Of a stretch of DNA of 64,000 bases, positions 24,788 through 33,023 are shown piece after piece. How positions within the stretch are numbered: position 1 is the stretch's first letter; each line of letters begins with the position of its first letter. The stretch is from Marinobacter sp. NP-4(2019). Lineage in GTDB: Bacteria > Pseudomonadota > Gammaproteobacteria > Pseudomonadales > Oleiphilaceae. The translations under genes and the position numbers were made by a program. The stretch is from positions 2,356,001-2,420,000 of the forward strand of contig NZ_CP034142.1 of assembly GCF_003994855.1 (NCBI RefSeq). Direction: 5' to 3'. Below the pieces are notes generated by a model. That model was not told the origin of the DNA. It ran no database searches and saw only the letters and a list, made by a program, of their open reading frames with translations.

Positions 24788-25530
24788 ACACTTCCCAATC
24801 GGTACCTGTTGCGTTCGCCTGGCTGCTGGCCACCGGTGCGTTTGCTGATGAATCGAAGTTCCAGTTCATTGGTCGTGCCAGTGATGGTGGCTCAGTGGTG
24901 TATGAAGAACATCATTTCGTCTCCGGTACCTGCCGCGATGGGATCTGGCGACCCACCACACATTCGGTGGAATACATAAGGCCGGAGGACAATCGTCAGG
25001 TTTTCGCCACCAAGGAACTGGATTATCAACACTCTCCCCTTCGTCCGGAGATGGATTTTCAGCAACCTGAGTTCAACGAATCCATCACCGTAAAGCAGGC
25101 GAATGACGATACCCTCGCCATCCAGTGGCGCACCCCCTCGGGTAACATGGAAAAGTTCAATGTCAGCTTTAATGACGCCGTCGTTGTGGATGCAGGTTTC
25201 GATAACCTGGTCCGCCGCCACTGGGATGCGGTCATCTCGGGGGACGCCGTCGACTTCCGCTTCCTGGGCCCGACTCGCGGCGACCATTACGGCTTTATTA
25301 TGGAGCCGGTAGTGACTGACAGGACCAATGCAGCCCACACCATCCGAATACGGCCTTCCGGCATGATTGCCCGTTTTCTGGTGGACCCAATCATTCTGGG
25401 CTATAACCAATCCGGTGCCCTCACGGATTACATCGGCCTTAGCAATATCCGGGCATCGGTAGATGGTAACTACACCGTCCACATCCGCTATGAGATCACC
25501 CGGCAACCGGATTGTGAACTGACTCCCTGA
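24784..25530 (+). CDS. Exported protein of unknown function, last gene of the lipid operon
   Basis: The protein has 248 residues from the ATG that overlaps the DUF2878 stop. The N-terminus is a likely signal peptide (VPVAFAWLLATGAFADES, cleavage after about residue 20). The rest is beta-rich with YEEHHFVSGTCRDG, RPEDNRQVFATKELDY and a C-terminal RYEITRQPDCEL. I do not recognise a named domain. It is probably periplasmic or outer-membrane-associated. Position and coupling place it in the same lipid-modification pathway, perhaps in sensing or transporting modified lipids (speculation). Confidence 0.8.
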   Translation: MNTSQSVPVAFAWLLATGAFADESKFQFIGRASDGGSVVYEEHHFVSGTCRDGIWRPTTHSVEYIRPEDNRQVFATKELDYQHSPLRPEMDFQQPEFNESITVKQANDDTLAIQWRTPSGNMEKFNVSFNDAVVVDAGFDNLVRRHWDAVISGDAVDFRFLGPTRGDHYGFIMEPVVTDRTNAAHTIRIRPSGMIARFLVDPIILGYNQSGALTDYIGLSNIRASVDGNYTVHIRYEITRQPDCELTP

Positions 25531-25628
25531 GCGCGTCCTCTCAGCCAAGGCGGAATCCCTGACCGGCTGTGGTAAACTCCGGCGTTAAGCCCAAGCCACA
25601 GAGCCAGCGAATCAGAGAGTACTCAGCG

Positions 25629-26441
25629 ATGACCTTCGTTTCCTTCAACGTCAACAGTATCCGTACCCGCCTTCACCAGTTGGAAGAAGTGATCAACACC
25701 CTGACCCCGGACGTGATCGGTCTTCAGGAAACCAAGGTCACGGATGAGGATTTCCCTGTGGAGGCGATTCGGGAACTCGGTTATCACGTGTACTTCCATG
25801 GCCAGAAAACCCATTACGGCGTAGCGCTGCTGTCACGGCAGGAGCCAGACAAGGTCATCAAGGGGTACCCATGGGATGGCGAGGACGCCCAGCGCCGCCT
25901 GATTACGGGTCAGTTTTCCATGAATGGCGAGAAAATCACCGTTATTAATGGCTACTTCCCCCAGGGTGAAAACCGGGATCATCCGGTAAAATTTCCTGCG
26001 AAAGAGAAATTCTACCGCGATCTGATGCGTTACCTGGATGAACTGAAAGCAGAAGGCGGCCATGTGGTGCTCATGGGTGATATGAATATATCGCCGACGG
26101 ACAAGGACATCGGTATTGGGGCCGATAATGCCAAACGCTGGCTGCGCACCGGTAAATGTTCATTCCTCCCGGAAGAGCGTGAATGGCTTGGTCAGGTCGA
26201 GAGCCGCGGCTACACTGACGTCTTCCGCCATCTCCACCCGGAAGAAGCCAATACTTTCAGCTGGTTCGACTACCGCAGCCGGGGATTTGAGCGGGAGCCG
26301 AAACGGGGCCTGCGCATCGACCTGATCATGGCCAGCGACAGTCTCCTGCCCCTGGCCAGGGAGGCCGGCGTGTCCTACGATATCCGCGCCATGGAGCGGC
26401 CGTCGGACCACTGCCCGATCTGGGCCCGCTTCGACCTTTAA
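25629..26441 (+). CDS. xthA: Exodeoxyribonuclease III
   Basis: The protein has 270 residues from the ATG at 25629, which gives the family N-terminus MTFVSFNVNSIRTRL; the longer frame adds 20 non-conserved residues. The endonuclease/exonuclease/phosphatase fold shows the metal-binding Glu in GLQETKVTD (about 37), GDMNISPTD (about 150–158) and the catalytic pair in RPSDHCPIW near the C-terminus. It cleaves at abasic sites and removes nucleotides 3' to 5' in base-excision repair. Confidence 0.93.
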   Translation: MTFVSFNVNSIRTRLHQLEEVINTLTPDVIGLQETKVTDEDFPVEAIRELGYHVYFHGQKTHYGVALLSRQEPDKVIKGYPWDGEDAQRRLITGQFSMNGEKITVINGYFPQGENRDHPVKFPAKEKFYRDLMRYLDELKAEGGHVVLMGDMNISPTDKDIGIGADNAKRWLRTGKCSFLPEEREWLGQVESRGYTDVFRHLHPEEANTFSWFDYRSRGFEREPKRGLRIDLIMASDSLLPLAREAGVSYDIRAMERPSDHCPIWARFDL

Positions 26442-26461
26442 TTCCGGAACCAGGCCGCGAT

Positions 26462-27091
26462 ATGAAAAAAATCAAAACCCGCGACCGTATACTCGATACC
26501 AGCCTGATGCTGTTCAATGGCGTTGGTGAACCCAACGTGACGACCCTGCTGATCTCCGATGAACTGGAGATCAGTCCCGGCAACCTGTATTACCACTTCA
26601 AAAGCAAGGGCGACATCGTCGGAGAGCTGTTTGACCGTTATGAAGAGGAGATGAATGACCTGCTTGCGGTGCCGGAGGACGTGGAAATCAGCCTCGACCA
26701 ACAGAGCTTTTTTCTTCATCTGTTGTTCGAAACGGTCGCGCGCTATCGCTTTCTCTACCAGGATCTGGTCAATGTCCTGTCCAGGTACGATCAGTTGCAG
26801 AACAGGTTCAAGCGGGTACTGAAAAAGAAAACAGCAGCGTTTGCCACTATATGCAGTAGCCTGCAGCAGCAGGGTATGATGGAAATCAGCGACAGCCAAC
26901 TTTCATCACTTTGTGAACAGTTAACGCTAACCGCTTGTTATTGGAGCAGTTATGACAGCTTATCCCATCTGGATGACCGGGATGCTGTCGACCCCGGCCG
27001 GGGTGTCTACCAGATGATGCAATTATTGCTGCCCTACCTCGGCCCCGAGGAGAAGGAACAGGTCTGCCTGATGAGTCAGGACTATTTGTAA
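26462..27091 (+). CDS. TetR-family regulator, PhaD-like
   Basis: The protein has 209 residues. The N-terminal TetR HTH is at about 5–52 (RDRILDTSLMLFNGVGEPNV ... ISPGNLYYHFKSKGDIV). The C-terminal ligand domain resembles the PhaD type (YRFLYQDLVNVLSRYDQL). It converges with a phasin gene 12 bp after its stop. In pseudomonads a TetR regulator of this kind controls polyhydroxyalkanoate granule genes, so regulation of the adjacent phasin is a fair guess but not shown. Confidence 0.85.
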   Translation: MKKIKTRDRILDTSLMLFNGVGEPNVTTLLISDELEISPGNLYYHFKSKGDIVGELFDRYEEEMNDLLAVPEDVEISLDQQSFFLHLLFETVARYRFLYQDLVNVLSRYDQLQNRFKRVLKKKTAAFATICSSLQQQGMMEISDSQLSSLCEQLTLTACYWSSYDSLSHLDDRDAVDPGRGVYQMMQLLLPYLGPEEKEQVCLMSQDYL

Positions 27092-27103
27092 CGCCCCCTC
27101 ACC

Positions 27104-27523
27104 TTACTCTTCGGAATCATCCTCGATATCGCCCCGCAAACGGCGCAACTCGGACTCCAGCGCCTCGATACGACGCTCCAGAGCGTCAATTTCCTCGCGG
27201 CGGTGGATTCCCAATCGACGCAACGCTCCGGACACGCGCTGATCGAACATGTGTTCGAGCCTGTCCCAGGTGCCTGTGGCGCGCTCTCGAACATCGCCCA
27301 CACGGTCTTCGACGGTCTTGATCTGTTTCTCAACCACGCCGCGGGTTTTGTTCTCCAACTGCTCCCCCTCCTGGACCAGCCGCTCAAAGAACCGGCCGGC
27401 GTCTTCTTCCGCCTTGGTGTAAGCCCCCAGGCCCGCCAGCCAGATCTGGCGCGCGGAATCCTTTATCTTGCCCGCCAGCTGCGGATCATTCTGGGACTTG
27501 TTTTCGTTTTCATCATCAGACAT
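27104..27523 (-). CDS. Phasin-family granule-associated protein
   Basis: The protein has 139 residues from the ATG at 27523 (GAGG ribosome site 6 bp upstream). The N-terminal 25 residues are acidic and hydrophilic, followed by the phasin helix IKDSARQIWLAGLGAYTKAEEDAGRFFERLV (about 20–50) and a charged coiled coil to the end (EEIDALERRIEALESELRRL). This matches PhaF/PhaI-type phasins that coat polyhydroxyalkanoate granules; some members in strains without such granules have other roles. No synthase gene is in the window. Confidence 0.88.
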   Translation of the reverse strand: MSDDENENKSQNDPQLAGKIKDSARQIWLAGLGAYTKAEEDAGRFFERLVQEGEQLENKTRGVVEKQIKTVEDRVGDVRERATGTWDRLEHMFDQRVSGALRRLGIHRREEIDALERRIEALESELRRLRGDIEDDSEE

Positions 27524-27783
27524 GTAACAACCTCGGGGCTCAAAACTGCATAGTCGCACCATTGTATTACAGGCAATGGTGAATTTCAGTGGATAGTGCC
27601 TGCCTGTAACCCGCACAACAACAGGCGGCAGTATAAGCACTCAATCAATATGAAAAAATGTTTTCAAAGTAAAACGACTCTGGCTTGAAGTGTACAAATT
27701 ATAGTCAATACTTCCCTATACCGGTGTCCCTGCTGATGCCGGTTTGTCTGGAAGTCTTTCATGGATACTACTCGCACGCCTCT

Positions 27784-27811
27784 GCCCGGCCACCAGTGCC
27801 GGGCTTTTTTT
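27784..27811 (+). terminator. Orphan Rho-independent terminator in intergenic DNA
   Basis: A perfect 7-bp stem GCCCGGC/GCCGGGC with a 7-nt loop is followed by seven T on the plus strand. No plus-strand gene ends in front of it: the phasin gene runs the other way and the YeeE gene starts 84 bp later. It therefore terminates either a short leader transcript or an independent small RNA that begins in the 260 bp between 27524 and 27783. That stretch holds no supported gene. Confidence 0.75.
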
Positions 27812-27894
27812 GCTCAATCGGCACATATATCTATTACATCTATGCTTATTCCATTTATAATTCCAGGCTGTCCCCACACCTGAAGGAGCGCTCA

Positions 27895-28332
27895 ATGATT
27901 GACATCGCGTGGAACAGTTTCACTCCCTGGTCCGCCCTTGTCGGTGGCCTTTTGATCGGACTGGCAGCCGCCAGCTTTATTCTGCTTAACGGTCGCATTG
28001 CCGGTATCAGCGGCGTCCTTGGCGGGCTACTTTCGCCTCGTTCTGGCGATATTGGATGGCGGATTGCCTTTATCCTCGGATTGGTTGGCGCACCTGCCGC
28101 CTGGCTCATGGCGGCTGAGTTGCCGGCCATAAGGATTGAGGCCGACTACCCTGCCATCATCGCCGCCGGTCTGCTGGTTGGAATTGGCACTCGATACGGT
28201 TCTGGCTGCACCAGCGGTCACGGCGTATGTGGACTATCCCGGCTATCACCCCGATCCCTGACGGCCACCCTGTGTTTTATGGCAACCGGTTTCGTGACCG
28301 TCTACCTGCTTCGACACGTTTTCGGAGGTTAA
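27895..28332 (+). CDS. YeeE/YedE-family half-size permease, first of pair
   Basis: The protein has 145 residues from the ATG with an AAGGAG site at 27895; the longer frame from 27685 crosses the terminator and is rejected. It has four or five membrane segments and the hallmark GIGTRYGSGCTSGHGVCGLSR (about 95–116), whose Cys residues relay thiosulfate or other sulfane sulfur in YeeE. Half-size members work as pairs (PmpA/PmpB type). The partner follows 4 bp downstream and a DUF442 sulfur-metabolism gene after that, so sulfur uptake or sulfide detoxification is likely. Confidence 0.9.
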   Translation: MIDIAWNSFTPWSALVGGLLIGLAAASFILLNGRIAGISGVLGGLLSPRSGDIGWRIAFILGLVGAPAAWLMAAELPAIRIEADYPAIIAAGLLVGIGTRYGSGCTSGHGVCGLSRLSPRSLTATLCFMATGFVTVYLLRHVFGG

Positions 28333-28336
28333 CAAA

Positions 28337-28786
28337 ATGAAGTATTCACTCTCAGCATTTGGTGCCGGACTGGTTTTCGGGCTGGGCCTTCTGGTTTCAG
28401 GAATGGCAAACCCCGAAAAGGTCCTTGGTTTCCTCGATATCGCAGGTCTTTGGGATCCTTCCCTTGCCTTTGTCATGGCGGGCGCAATCTTCGTCGGACT
28501 TTTCGCATTTGCCATGGCTCGCAGAAGAACACTCAGTTTTCTTGGGTTCAACATGAAATTACCGGACAGCAACCGGATTGATCCTCGCCTTGTCGTTGGC
28601 AGTCTGATGTTCGGTGCTGGCTGGGGCATTGCCGGTTTTTGCCCCGGCCCCGGACTGGTCGCACTGGGAGCGGGCGAAATCAAGGCTGCGGTGTTTGTCG
28701 CATCGATGATTGCAGGTATGGTGATCTTTGAAATCATTGAGAGAATCCGCGCCGCAGCACCCGGTAGGCAATTTCCGGTAAAATAA
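28337..28786 (+). CDS. YeeE/YedE-family half-size permease, second of pair (DUF6691)
   Basis: The protein has 149 residues with four membrane segments. The N-terminal GAGLVFGLGLLVSGMANPEKVLGFLD and the central GWGIAGFCPGPGLVALG (about 97–113) match the second half of a YeeE-like channel, with a single conserved Cys. It is probably translated together with the first half and forms one pore with it in the inner membrane. Confidence 0.9.
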   Translation: MKYSLSAFGAGLVFGLGLLVSGMANPEKVLGFLDIAGLWDPSLAFVMAGAIFVGLFAFAMARRRTLSFLGFNMKLPDSNRIDPRLVVGSLMFGAGWGIAGFCPGPGLVALGAGEIKAAVFVASMIAGMVIFEIIERIRAAAPGRQFPVK

Positions 28787-28870
28787 TGCCCAGCCGCTCT
28801 GAAAGATCCGTTCTGCTATGTCATCATTGCGGCACACTTTTCCATCCACATCCAAAGGCCTGTTTGCATT

Positions 28871-29302
28871 ATGGACCTGAGAAAGATCGACGATCAGATA
28901 ACCGTGGCTCCCCAGATCACCGTTGACGACGTAGCGGAGATTGCCAGACTGGGATTCAGGACCCTGGTTGCCAACCGACCGGATCACGAGGAACCGGGGC
29001 AGCCGCCTATGGCCGAAATCGAGGCCGCCGCCCGGGAACATGGACTGGAGTGGGTGTATCTGCCCGTGGAATCCGGCAATATCACCGACCAGGATGTGGA
29101 ACGGTTTGCCCCCATGATCCAGCAGGCCGAAGCTCCCGTATTGGCCTTCTGTCGTTCAGGGACCCGTTGCACGGTTCTGTGGGCCCTGAGCGCAGCCCGC
29201 AACACCCCCGTCGAGGTCATATTCACCAAGGCACGGAATGCCGGCTATGATATCAGCGGCCTGGCTCCCAGGCTTGCACAGCAGGCGAACAGGCAGGGGT
29301 AA
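28871..29302 (+). CDS. DUF442 / TIGR01244 sulfur-transferase-like phosphatase-fold protein
   Basis: The protein has 143 residues. The phosphatase-like fold ends in a P-loop FCRSGTRCTVLWAL (about 96–109), the pattern of the Blh N-terminal domain and its stand-alone relatives. In other bacteria these sit in BigR-controlled operons for hydrogen sulfide oxidation together with YeeE-type permeases, as here. The Cys probably carries persulfide or acts as a nucleophile. No ArsR-type BigR regulator or ETHE1 dioxygenase gene is next to it. Confidence 0.85.
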   Translation: MDLRKIDDQITVAPQITVDDVAEIARLGFRTLVANRPDHEEPGQPPMAEIEAAAREHGLEWVYLPVESGNITDQDVERFAPMIQQAEAPVLAFCRSGTRCTVLWALSAARNTPVEVIFTKARNAGYDISGLAPRLAQQANRQG

Positions 29303-29354
29303 CGCGAACCGGACACTGCCCTGAAGCCACCAATCGCCAGCCAGGAATCAACAA

Positions 29355-30464
29355 ATGCAGTACAAAGGCATAGAGAACTTCAATCACAGACAGCCGGAAA
29401 AGCTTGGCGTTCTGGTGACCAATCTCGGTACGCCAGACGCCCCAACACCCTCCGCGCTTCGACGTTATCTCGCTGAATTCCTGTCTGACCCACGGGTGGT
29501 GGAACTGCCTCGCCCCCTCTGGTGGCTGATACTGCATGGCATCATCCTCAGAATACGGCCCCGCAAGTCGGCCAAAGCCTACGCCAGTGTGTGGCAGCCA
29601 GAGGGTTCGCCTCTGCTGACGCATACCGCCAATCAGGCTGAAGGTATTCGGAAGGCTTTGGCCAGGAAGTATGGCAACCAGGTTGTCGTCGGTTTTGCCA
29701 TGCGTTATGGCAACCCCTCCATTGCCAATGTGCTGGATGAGATGCAGGACCAGGGTGTCCGCAAGCTGATTGTACTGCCGCTCTACCCCCAGTACTCGGC
29801 GTCAACTTCGGCATCAACCTTCGACGCCATCGCAAAGGATTTCACCCGTCGGCGCTGGTTGCCGGATCTGCGCTTTATCTCCCACTATCCGGATTACCCT
29901 CCCTACATTGAGGCAATGGCTGCCCATATCCGGGCCCATTGGGAGCAGCACGGGCGAAACGAAAAGCTGATCCTGTCCTACCATGGCATTCCATTGAAAT
30001 ACCTTAAAAAAGGTGACCCGTACCATTGCGAATGCCATAAGACATCCAGATTGCTTGCCGAATGCCTCGACATCGGGCCGGATGAGTATCTGACCACCTT
30101 CCAGTCCCGTTTCGGCAAGGAAGAGTGGTTGAAGCCTTACACCGACGAAACCCTGAAATCGCTGCCTGCCCAAGGCGTCAGCTCAATTGACGTATTCTGC
30201 CCCGGCTTCTCCTCGGATTGCCTGGAAACCATCGAGGAGATCAACGAGGAAAACCGCGAGTACTTCCTGGAATCCGGCGGCAAGGGCTTCAGCTACATTC
30301 CGGCCCTGAACGCGACGCCCGGCCATGTTGATGCTCTGGTCAGGCTGATTGAAGATAACCTTCAGGGCTGGTCTCTTCCGGACAACAGCCCGGCAACACT
30401 GCAACACCGGGATATCCTGGCGCAACAACAGAAGGACGCCATGTACCCGGACAGAACGCTCTGA
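29355..30464 (+). CDS. hemH: Ferrochelatase
   Basis: The protein has 369 residues. Family landmarks are VLVTNLGTPDAPTPSALRRYL near the N-terminus, LPLYPQYSASTSAS (about 135–150), the catalytic His in LSYHGIPLKYLKKGDPY (about 210–226), and CPGFSSDCLETIEEI with the conserved Glu (about 280). It inserts Fe2+ into protoporphyrin IX in the last step of haem synthesis. It is probably its own transcription unit; the tRNA-Ser gene follows on the opposite strand. Confidence 0.96.
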   Translation: MQYKGIENFNHRQPEKLGVLVTNLGTPDAPTPSALRRYLAEFLSDPRVVELPRPLWWLILHGIILRIRPRKSAKAYASVWQPEGSPLLTHTANQAEGIRKALARKYGNQVVVGFAMRYGNPSIANVLDEMQDQGVRKLIVLPLYPQYSASTSASTFDAIAKDFTRRRWLPDLRFISHYPDYPPYIEAMAAHIRAHWEQHGRNEKLILSYHGIPLKYLKKGDPYHCECHKTSRLLAECLDIGPDEYLTTFQSRFGKEEWLKPYTDETLKSLPAQGVSSIDVFCPGFSSDCLETIEEINEENREYFLESGGKGFSYIPALNATPGHVDALVRLIEDNLQGWSLPDNSPATLQHRDILAQQQKDAMYPDRTL

Positions 30465-30526
30465 AGGTGTATGAACGGGGAAACTGAATTGCTGACTAAG
30501 GAAAGTACTGCAAAGAAGAGGAAAAA

Positions 30527-30617
30527 TGGCGGTGGGCCAGGGATTCGAACCCCGGGACGGCTACTAACCGTCGGCGGTTTTCAAGACCGCTGCATTCAGC
30601 CACTCTGCCAGCCCACC
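30527..30617 (-). tRNA. tRNA-Ser(TGA)
   Basis: Read on the minus strand the gene starts GGTGGGCTGGCAGAGTGGC and ends with GCCCACC, discriminator G and an encoded CCA. The anticodon stem-loop CGGTCTTGAAAACCG presents TGA. A long variable arm (GACGG...CCGTC) marks a serine tRNA, and the T arm carries GGTTCGAATCC. All stems pair. Confidence 0.97.
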
Positions 30618-30761
30618 GTTTTTCCATCGCCGTCATTGCGACAGCGGTGAGCATGATACCGGAATTGCCTGCCCTGTCAACGCCCTGCATAAAGTCGACC
30701 GGGATTTTGAACATTAACAGCATTTAATGAAATCTGTTGCGTGCTTTTCTGTCGTAAATGA

Positions 30762-30789
30762 TTGAAAGTTGCGGTAGTGACATTATAGT
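30762..30789 (+). promoter_or_regulatory. Sigma-70-type promoter of the Bax-inhibitor gene
   Basis: TTGAAA at 30762–30767 and TATAGT at 30784–30789 are separated by 16 bp. The -10 lies about 39 bp before the start codon at 30828. Confidence 0.6.
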
Positions 30790-30827
30790 GGTGTCAGTGA
30801 CCAGACGTTTTACCAACGGAGATGACA

Positions 30828-31526
30828 ATGGAAGACAGACGATTCGGCGTTCGCAATAATCAGGGGGCCTATTCCGCACCCCAGACTGAGCGCGCGACCA
30901 CAGGCATCAGCGCAGATGCCATGAACGTGTTGCGCAATACCTACATGTTGCTGGGCATGACCCTGGCCTTCTCGGCACTGACTGCCTTCCTGAACATGAA
31001 CGGCACTCACCCGGGATTCCTGATCACCATTGTTGGCTACATTGGCCTGCTGTTCGCAACTTATAAGCTGAAGAACAGCCCCTGGGGCATTCTGACCACG
31101 TTCGCCCTGACCGGCTTCATGGGTTACACCCTGGGCCCGATCATCGGCTCTATCGTGGCTGCCGGCGCCTCACAGATCGTCGCCCAGGCGCTCACACTGA
31201 CGGCAGTCGCCTTTGTTGGTCTGTCAGCCACCGCACTCATCACGAAGAAGGACTTCAGCTTCATGTCCAGCTTCCTGACCGCCGGTGCGTTCGTGCTGAT
31301 CGGTGCCATGGTTCTGGCCTTCATCATGGAAAGCTCAGTGCTGCACCTCGCAGTCTCTGCTGGCTTCACTATCTTCGCCTCCATCATGATCCTGTTCGAG
31401 ACAAGCCGGATCATCAACGGTGGTGAGCGAAACTACATCATCGCGACTGTCGGTCTGTATGTTGCCATCTACAACCTGTTCGTCAGCCTGCTGCACCTGC
31501 TGATGGCGTTCAGCGGCGAAGACTGA
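30828..31526 (+). CDS. Bax inhibitor-1/YccA-family membrane protein
   Basis: The protein has 232 residues from the second ATG, which has GGAG at the right distance; an ATG 6 bp earlier is too close to it. There are seven hydrophobic segments after a 30-residue hydrophilic N-terminus, and the C-terminal loop has the family ETSRIINGGERNYI motif with the Asp/Glu pair. In E. coli YccA modulates FtsH proteolysis; calcium leak has been shown for other family members. It is followed by a strong terminator and then tusD, the same order as in Pseudomonas. Confidence 0.92.
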   Translation: MEDRRFGVRNNQGAYSAPQTERATTGISADAMNVLRNTYMLLGMTLAFSALTAFLNMNGTHPGFLITIVGYIGLLFATYKLKNSPWGILTTFALTGFMGYTLGPIIGSIVAAGASQIVAQALTLTAVAFVGLSATALITKKDFSFMSSFLTAGAFVLIGAMVLAFIMESSVLHLAVSAGFTIFASIMILFETSRIINGGERNYIIATVGLYVAIYNLFVSLLHLLMAFSGED

Positions 31527-31556
31527 TCAATAATCACAGATTGATTTGCTCTAAAA

Positions 31557-31580
31557 GCCCCGGCATTTGCCGGGGCTTTT
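31557..31580 (+). terminator. Rho-independent terminator after the Bax-inhibitor gene
   Basis: GCCCCGGC, loop ATTT, GCCGGGGC, then TTTT; the stem is a perfect 8 bp. It lies 30 bp after the stop codon. Confidence 0.9.
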
Positions 31581-31628
31581 GCTTTCGGTACACTTACCTT
31601 CTGACCTCATCGGAATAAACCGTTACAG

Positions 31629-32042
31629 ATGGCTGCTGACAAACATACGTTTACGCTGGTCATAACCGGCGCCCCCTACAGCTCCCAGGCGCCAGAAACC
31701 GCACTTGGATTTGCCCACTCCGTCATTCGGGCGGGACACACTATTGATCGGGTGTTCCTCTACGGGGAAGGCGTTCACTTGGCCTCGTCACTGGCCTCAC
31801 CGCCCTCGGACGAAACCAACTGGACACGGGCCTGGAGCGACTTCCTGCAGGAACATTCGGTACCCGCCGTTGCCTGTATCGCTTCGGCGCTCAGGCGGGG
31901 ACTGGTTAACGAGTCCGAGAAGCAACGCTACCAACTGCCAGCCAGCAACCTCGCGGCACCGTTTGAAATCGCCGGCCTCGGCGAGTGGGTGGAAAGCACC
32001 CTGCACTCCTCCCGCGTTATCTATTTCCACGGTGGAGTCTGA
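31629..32042 (+). CDS. tusD: Sulfurtransferase TusD
   Basis: The protein has 137 residues with a DsrE fold. The N-terminus reads FTLVITGAPYSSQAPETALGFA, and the catalytic Cys is in VPAVACIASALRRG (about residue 80). It is the sulfur-accepting subunit of the TusBCD hexamer, which relays persulfide from TusA to TusE for 2-thiouridine synthesis at tRNA position 34. It is the first of the four-gene tusD-C-B-E set, with 3 bp to tusC. Confidence 0.93.
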   Translation: MAADKHTFTLVITGAPYSSQAPETALGFAHSVIRAGHTIDRVFLYGEGVHLASSLASPPSDETNWTRAWSDFLQEHSVPAVACIASALRRGLVNESEKQRYQLPASNLAAPFEIAGLGEWVESTLHSSRVIYFHGGV

Positions 32043-32045
32043 CCC

Positions 32046-32396
32046 ATGCACACGCTGATTGTCATTGACCAGCCCCCTTACGGCAGCTGGGGAGGACGAG
32101 AGAGCCTGGACATGGCCTTCTCACTGGCCGCCTTCGATCAGCCGGTCTCGCTGTTGTTTATTGGCGCCGGCGTGCTCTGGCTCAAACAGGGACAGGAGCC
32201 AGCCGGCATTAGCCAGAAATCGGTAGAGCGGAACCTGGCGGCAGCCAGCATTTTCGGGGTCGAGTCACTGCTGGCGGATGCCGCAGCCTGCGAACGATTT
32301 GGTCTTGGCGAGGGCAACCTCATCAATGGGGTTACCCGGATTGAACAGACAGGCACGACGATGGAACAGTACCAACACGTTGTGTTTTCAGGTTAA
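32046..32396 (+). CDS. tusC: Sulfur relay protein TusC
   Basis: The protein has 116 residues with a DsrF-like fold: IDQPPYGSWGGRESLDMAFSLAAFDQPVSLLFIG near the N-terminus and a C-terminal strand TMEQYQHVVFS. TusC is a structural subunit of TusBCD. It lies between tusD and tusB on the same strand, with 3 bp and 33 bp gaps. Confidence 0.92.
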   Translation: MHTLIVIDQPPYGSWGGRESLDMAFSLAAFDQPVSLLFIGAGVLWLKQGQEPAGISQKSVERNLAAASIFGVESLLADAAACERFGLGEGNLINGVTRIEQTGTTMEQYQHVVFSG

Positions 32397-32429
32397 CGCG
32401 TCAGCCGCGCTTCACAGGATATCACTGCT

Positions 32430-32702
32430 ATGCACACACTCCATATCGTCAGCAAGCCTCCGGGCCACACACGGTTCCGTGAATGCCTGGGCATGATGGG
32501 CGAACAGGACGCGATCCTGCTGACCGGAAACGCCGTCACCGCCCTGGCGGATTCAACCGTCACATTGCCGGACACGGTTTATGCTTTGCGGGAGGATCTT
32601 CGTGCCAGGGCGATTGAAGTCCGACAGGATAGTTCCGGCCAGATCACCTTCGATGATATGGTTTCTCTCACCATTCAGGCACAACGGGTTATCAGCTGGT
32701 AA
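32430..32702 (+). CDS. tusB: Sulfur relay protein TusB (DsrH)
   Basis: The protein has 90 residues. The N-terminal MHTLHIVSKPPGHTRFRECLGMM and the central DAILLTGNAVTAL are typical of DsrH/TusB. The small size matches the family (about 95). It completes the TusBCD complex; tusE follows 3 bp later. Confidence 0.9.
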   Translation: MHTLHIVSKPPGHTRFRECLGMMGEQDAILLTGNAVTALADSTVTLPDTVYALREDLRARAIEVRQDSSGQITFDDMVSLTIQAQRVISW

Positions 32703-32705
32703 ATC

Positions 32706-33023
32706 ATGACAACGGTCATTCGTAACAGTGAGGGGTTTCTGGAAGATGCCTCCGCATGGACAGCGGACGTTGCCCGGAAAATTGCGTCAGAGGATGCGAT
32801 AGAACTTTCAGAAAATCATTGGGAAATCATCATGTTCCTGAGGGACTTTTACAAAGAACATGAGATATCACCCCCTTCCAACCGACTGTTTGTCAAAGCG
32901 GTAAAGGAAGCTTTTGGTGAGGAGAAAGGAAACAGCATTTATCTGATGCAGCTGTTTCCCGGAACGCCGGCGAAAACCGCCTGCCGTATCGCAGGACTGC
33001 CCCGACCGACGAATTGCCTTTAA
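32706..33023 (+). CDS. tusE: TusE/DsrC-family sulfur carrier
   Basis: The protein has 105 residues. The family pattern is clear: DASAWTADVARKIASEDAIELSENHWEIIMFLRDFYKEHEISP, and the C-terminal arm ACRIAGLPRPTNCL. The penultimate Cys accepts sulfur; the other conserved Cys is in KTACRIAG. It passes sulfur to MnmA. The last 4 bp overlap the stop of the convergent gene at 33020. Confidence 0.93.
   Translation: MTTVIRNSEGFLEDASAWTADVARKIASEDAIELSENHWEIIMFLRDFYKEHEISPPSNRLFVKAVKEAFGEEKGNSIYLMQLFPGTPAKTACRIAGLPRPTNCL

Noticed and set aside
27685..27894. Upstream extension of the first YeeE frame to 27685
   Set aside because: It runs across a perfect terminator and lacks a ribosome site; the ATG at 27895 has AAGGAG and starts the family sequence.
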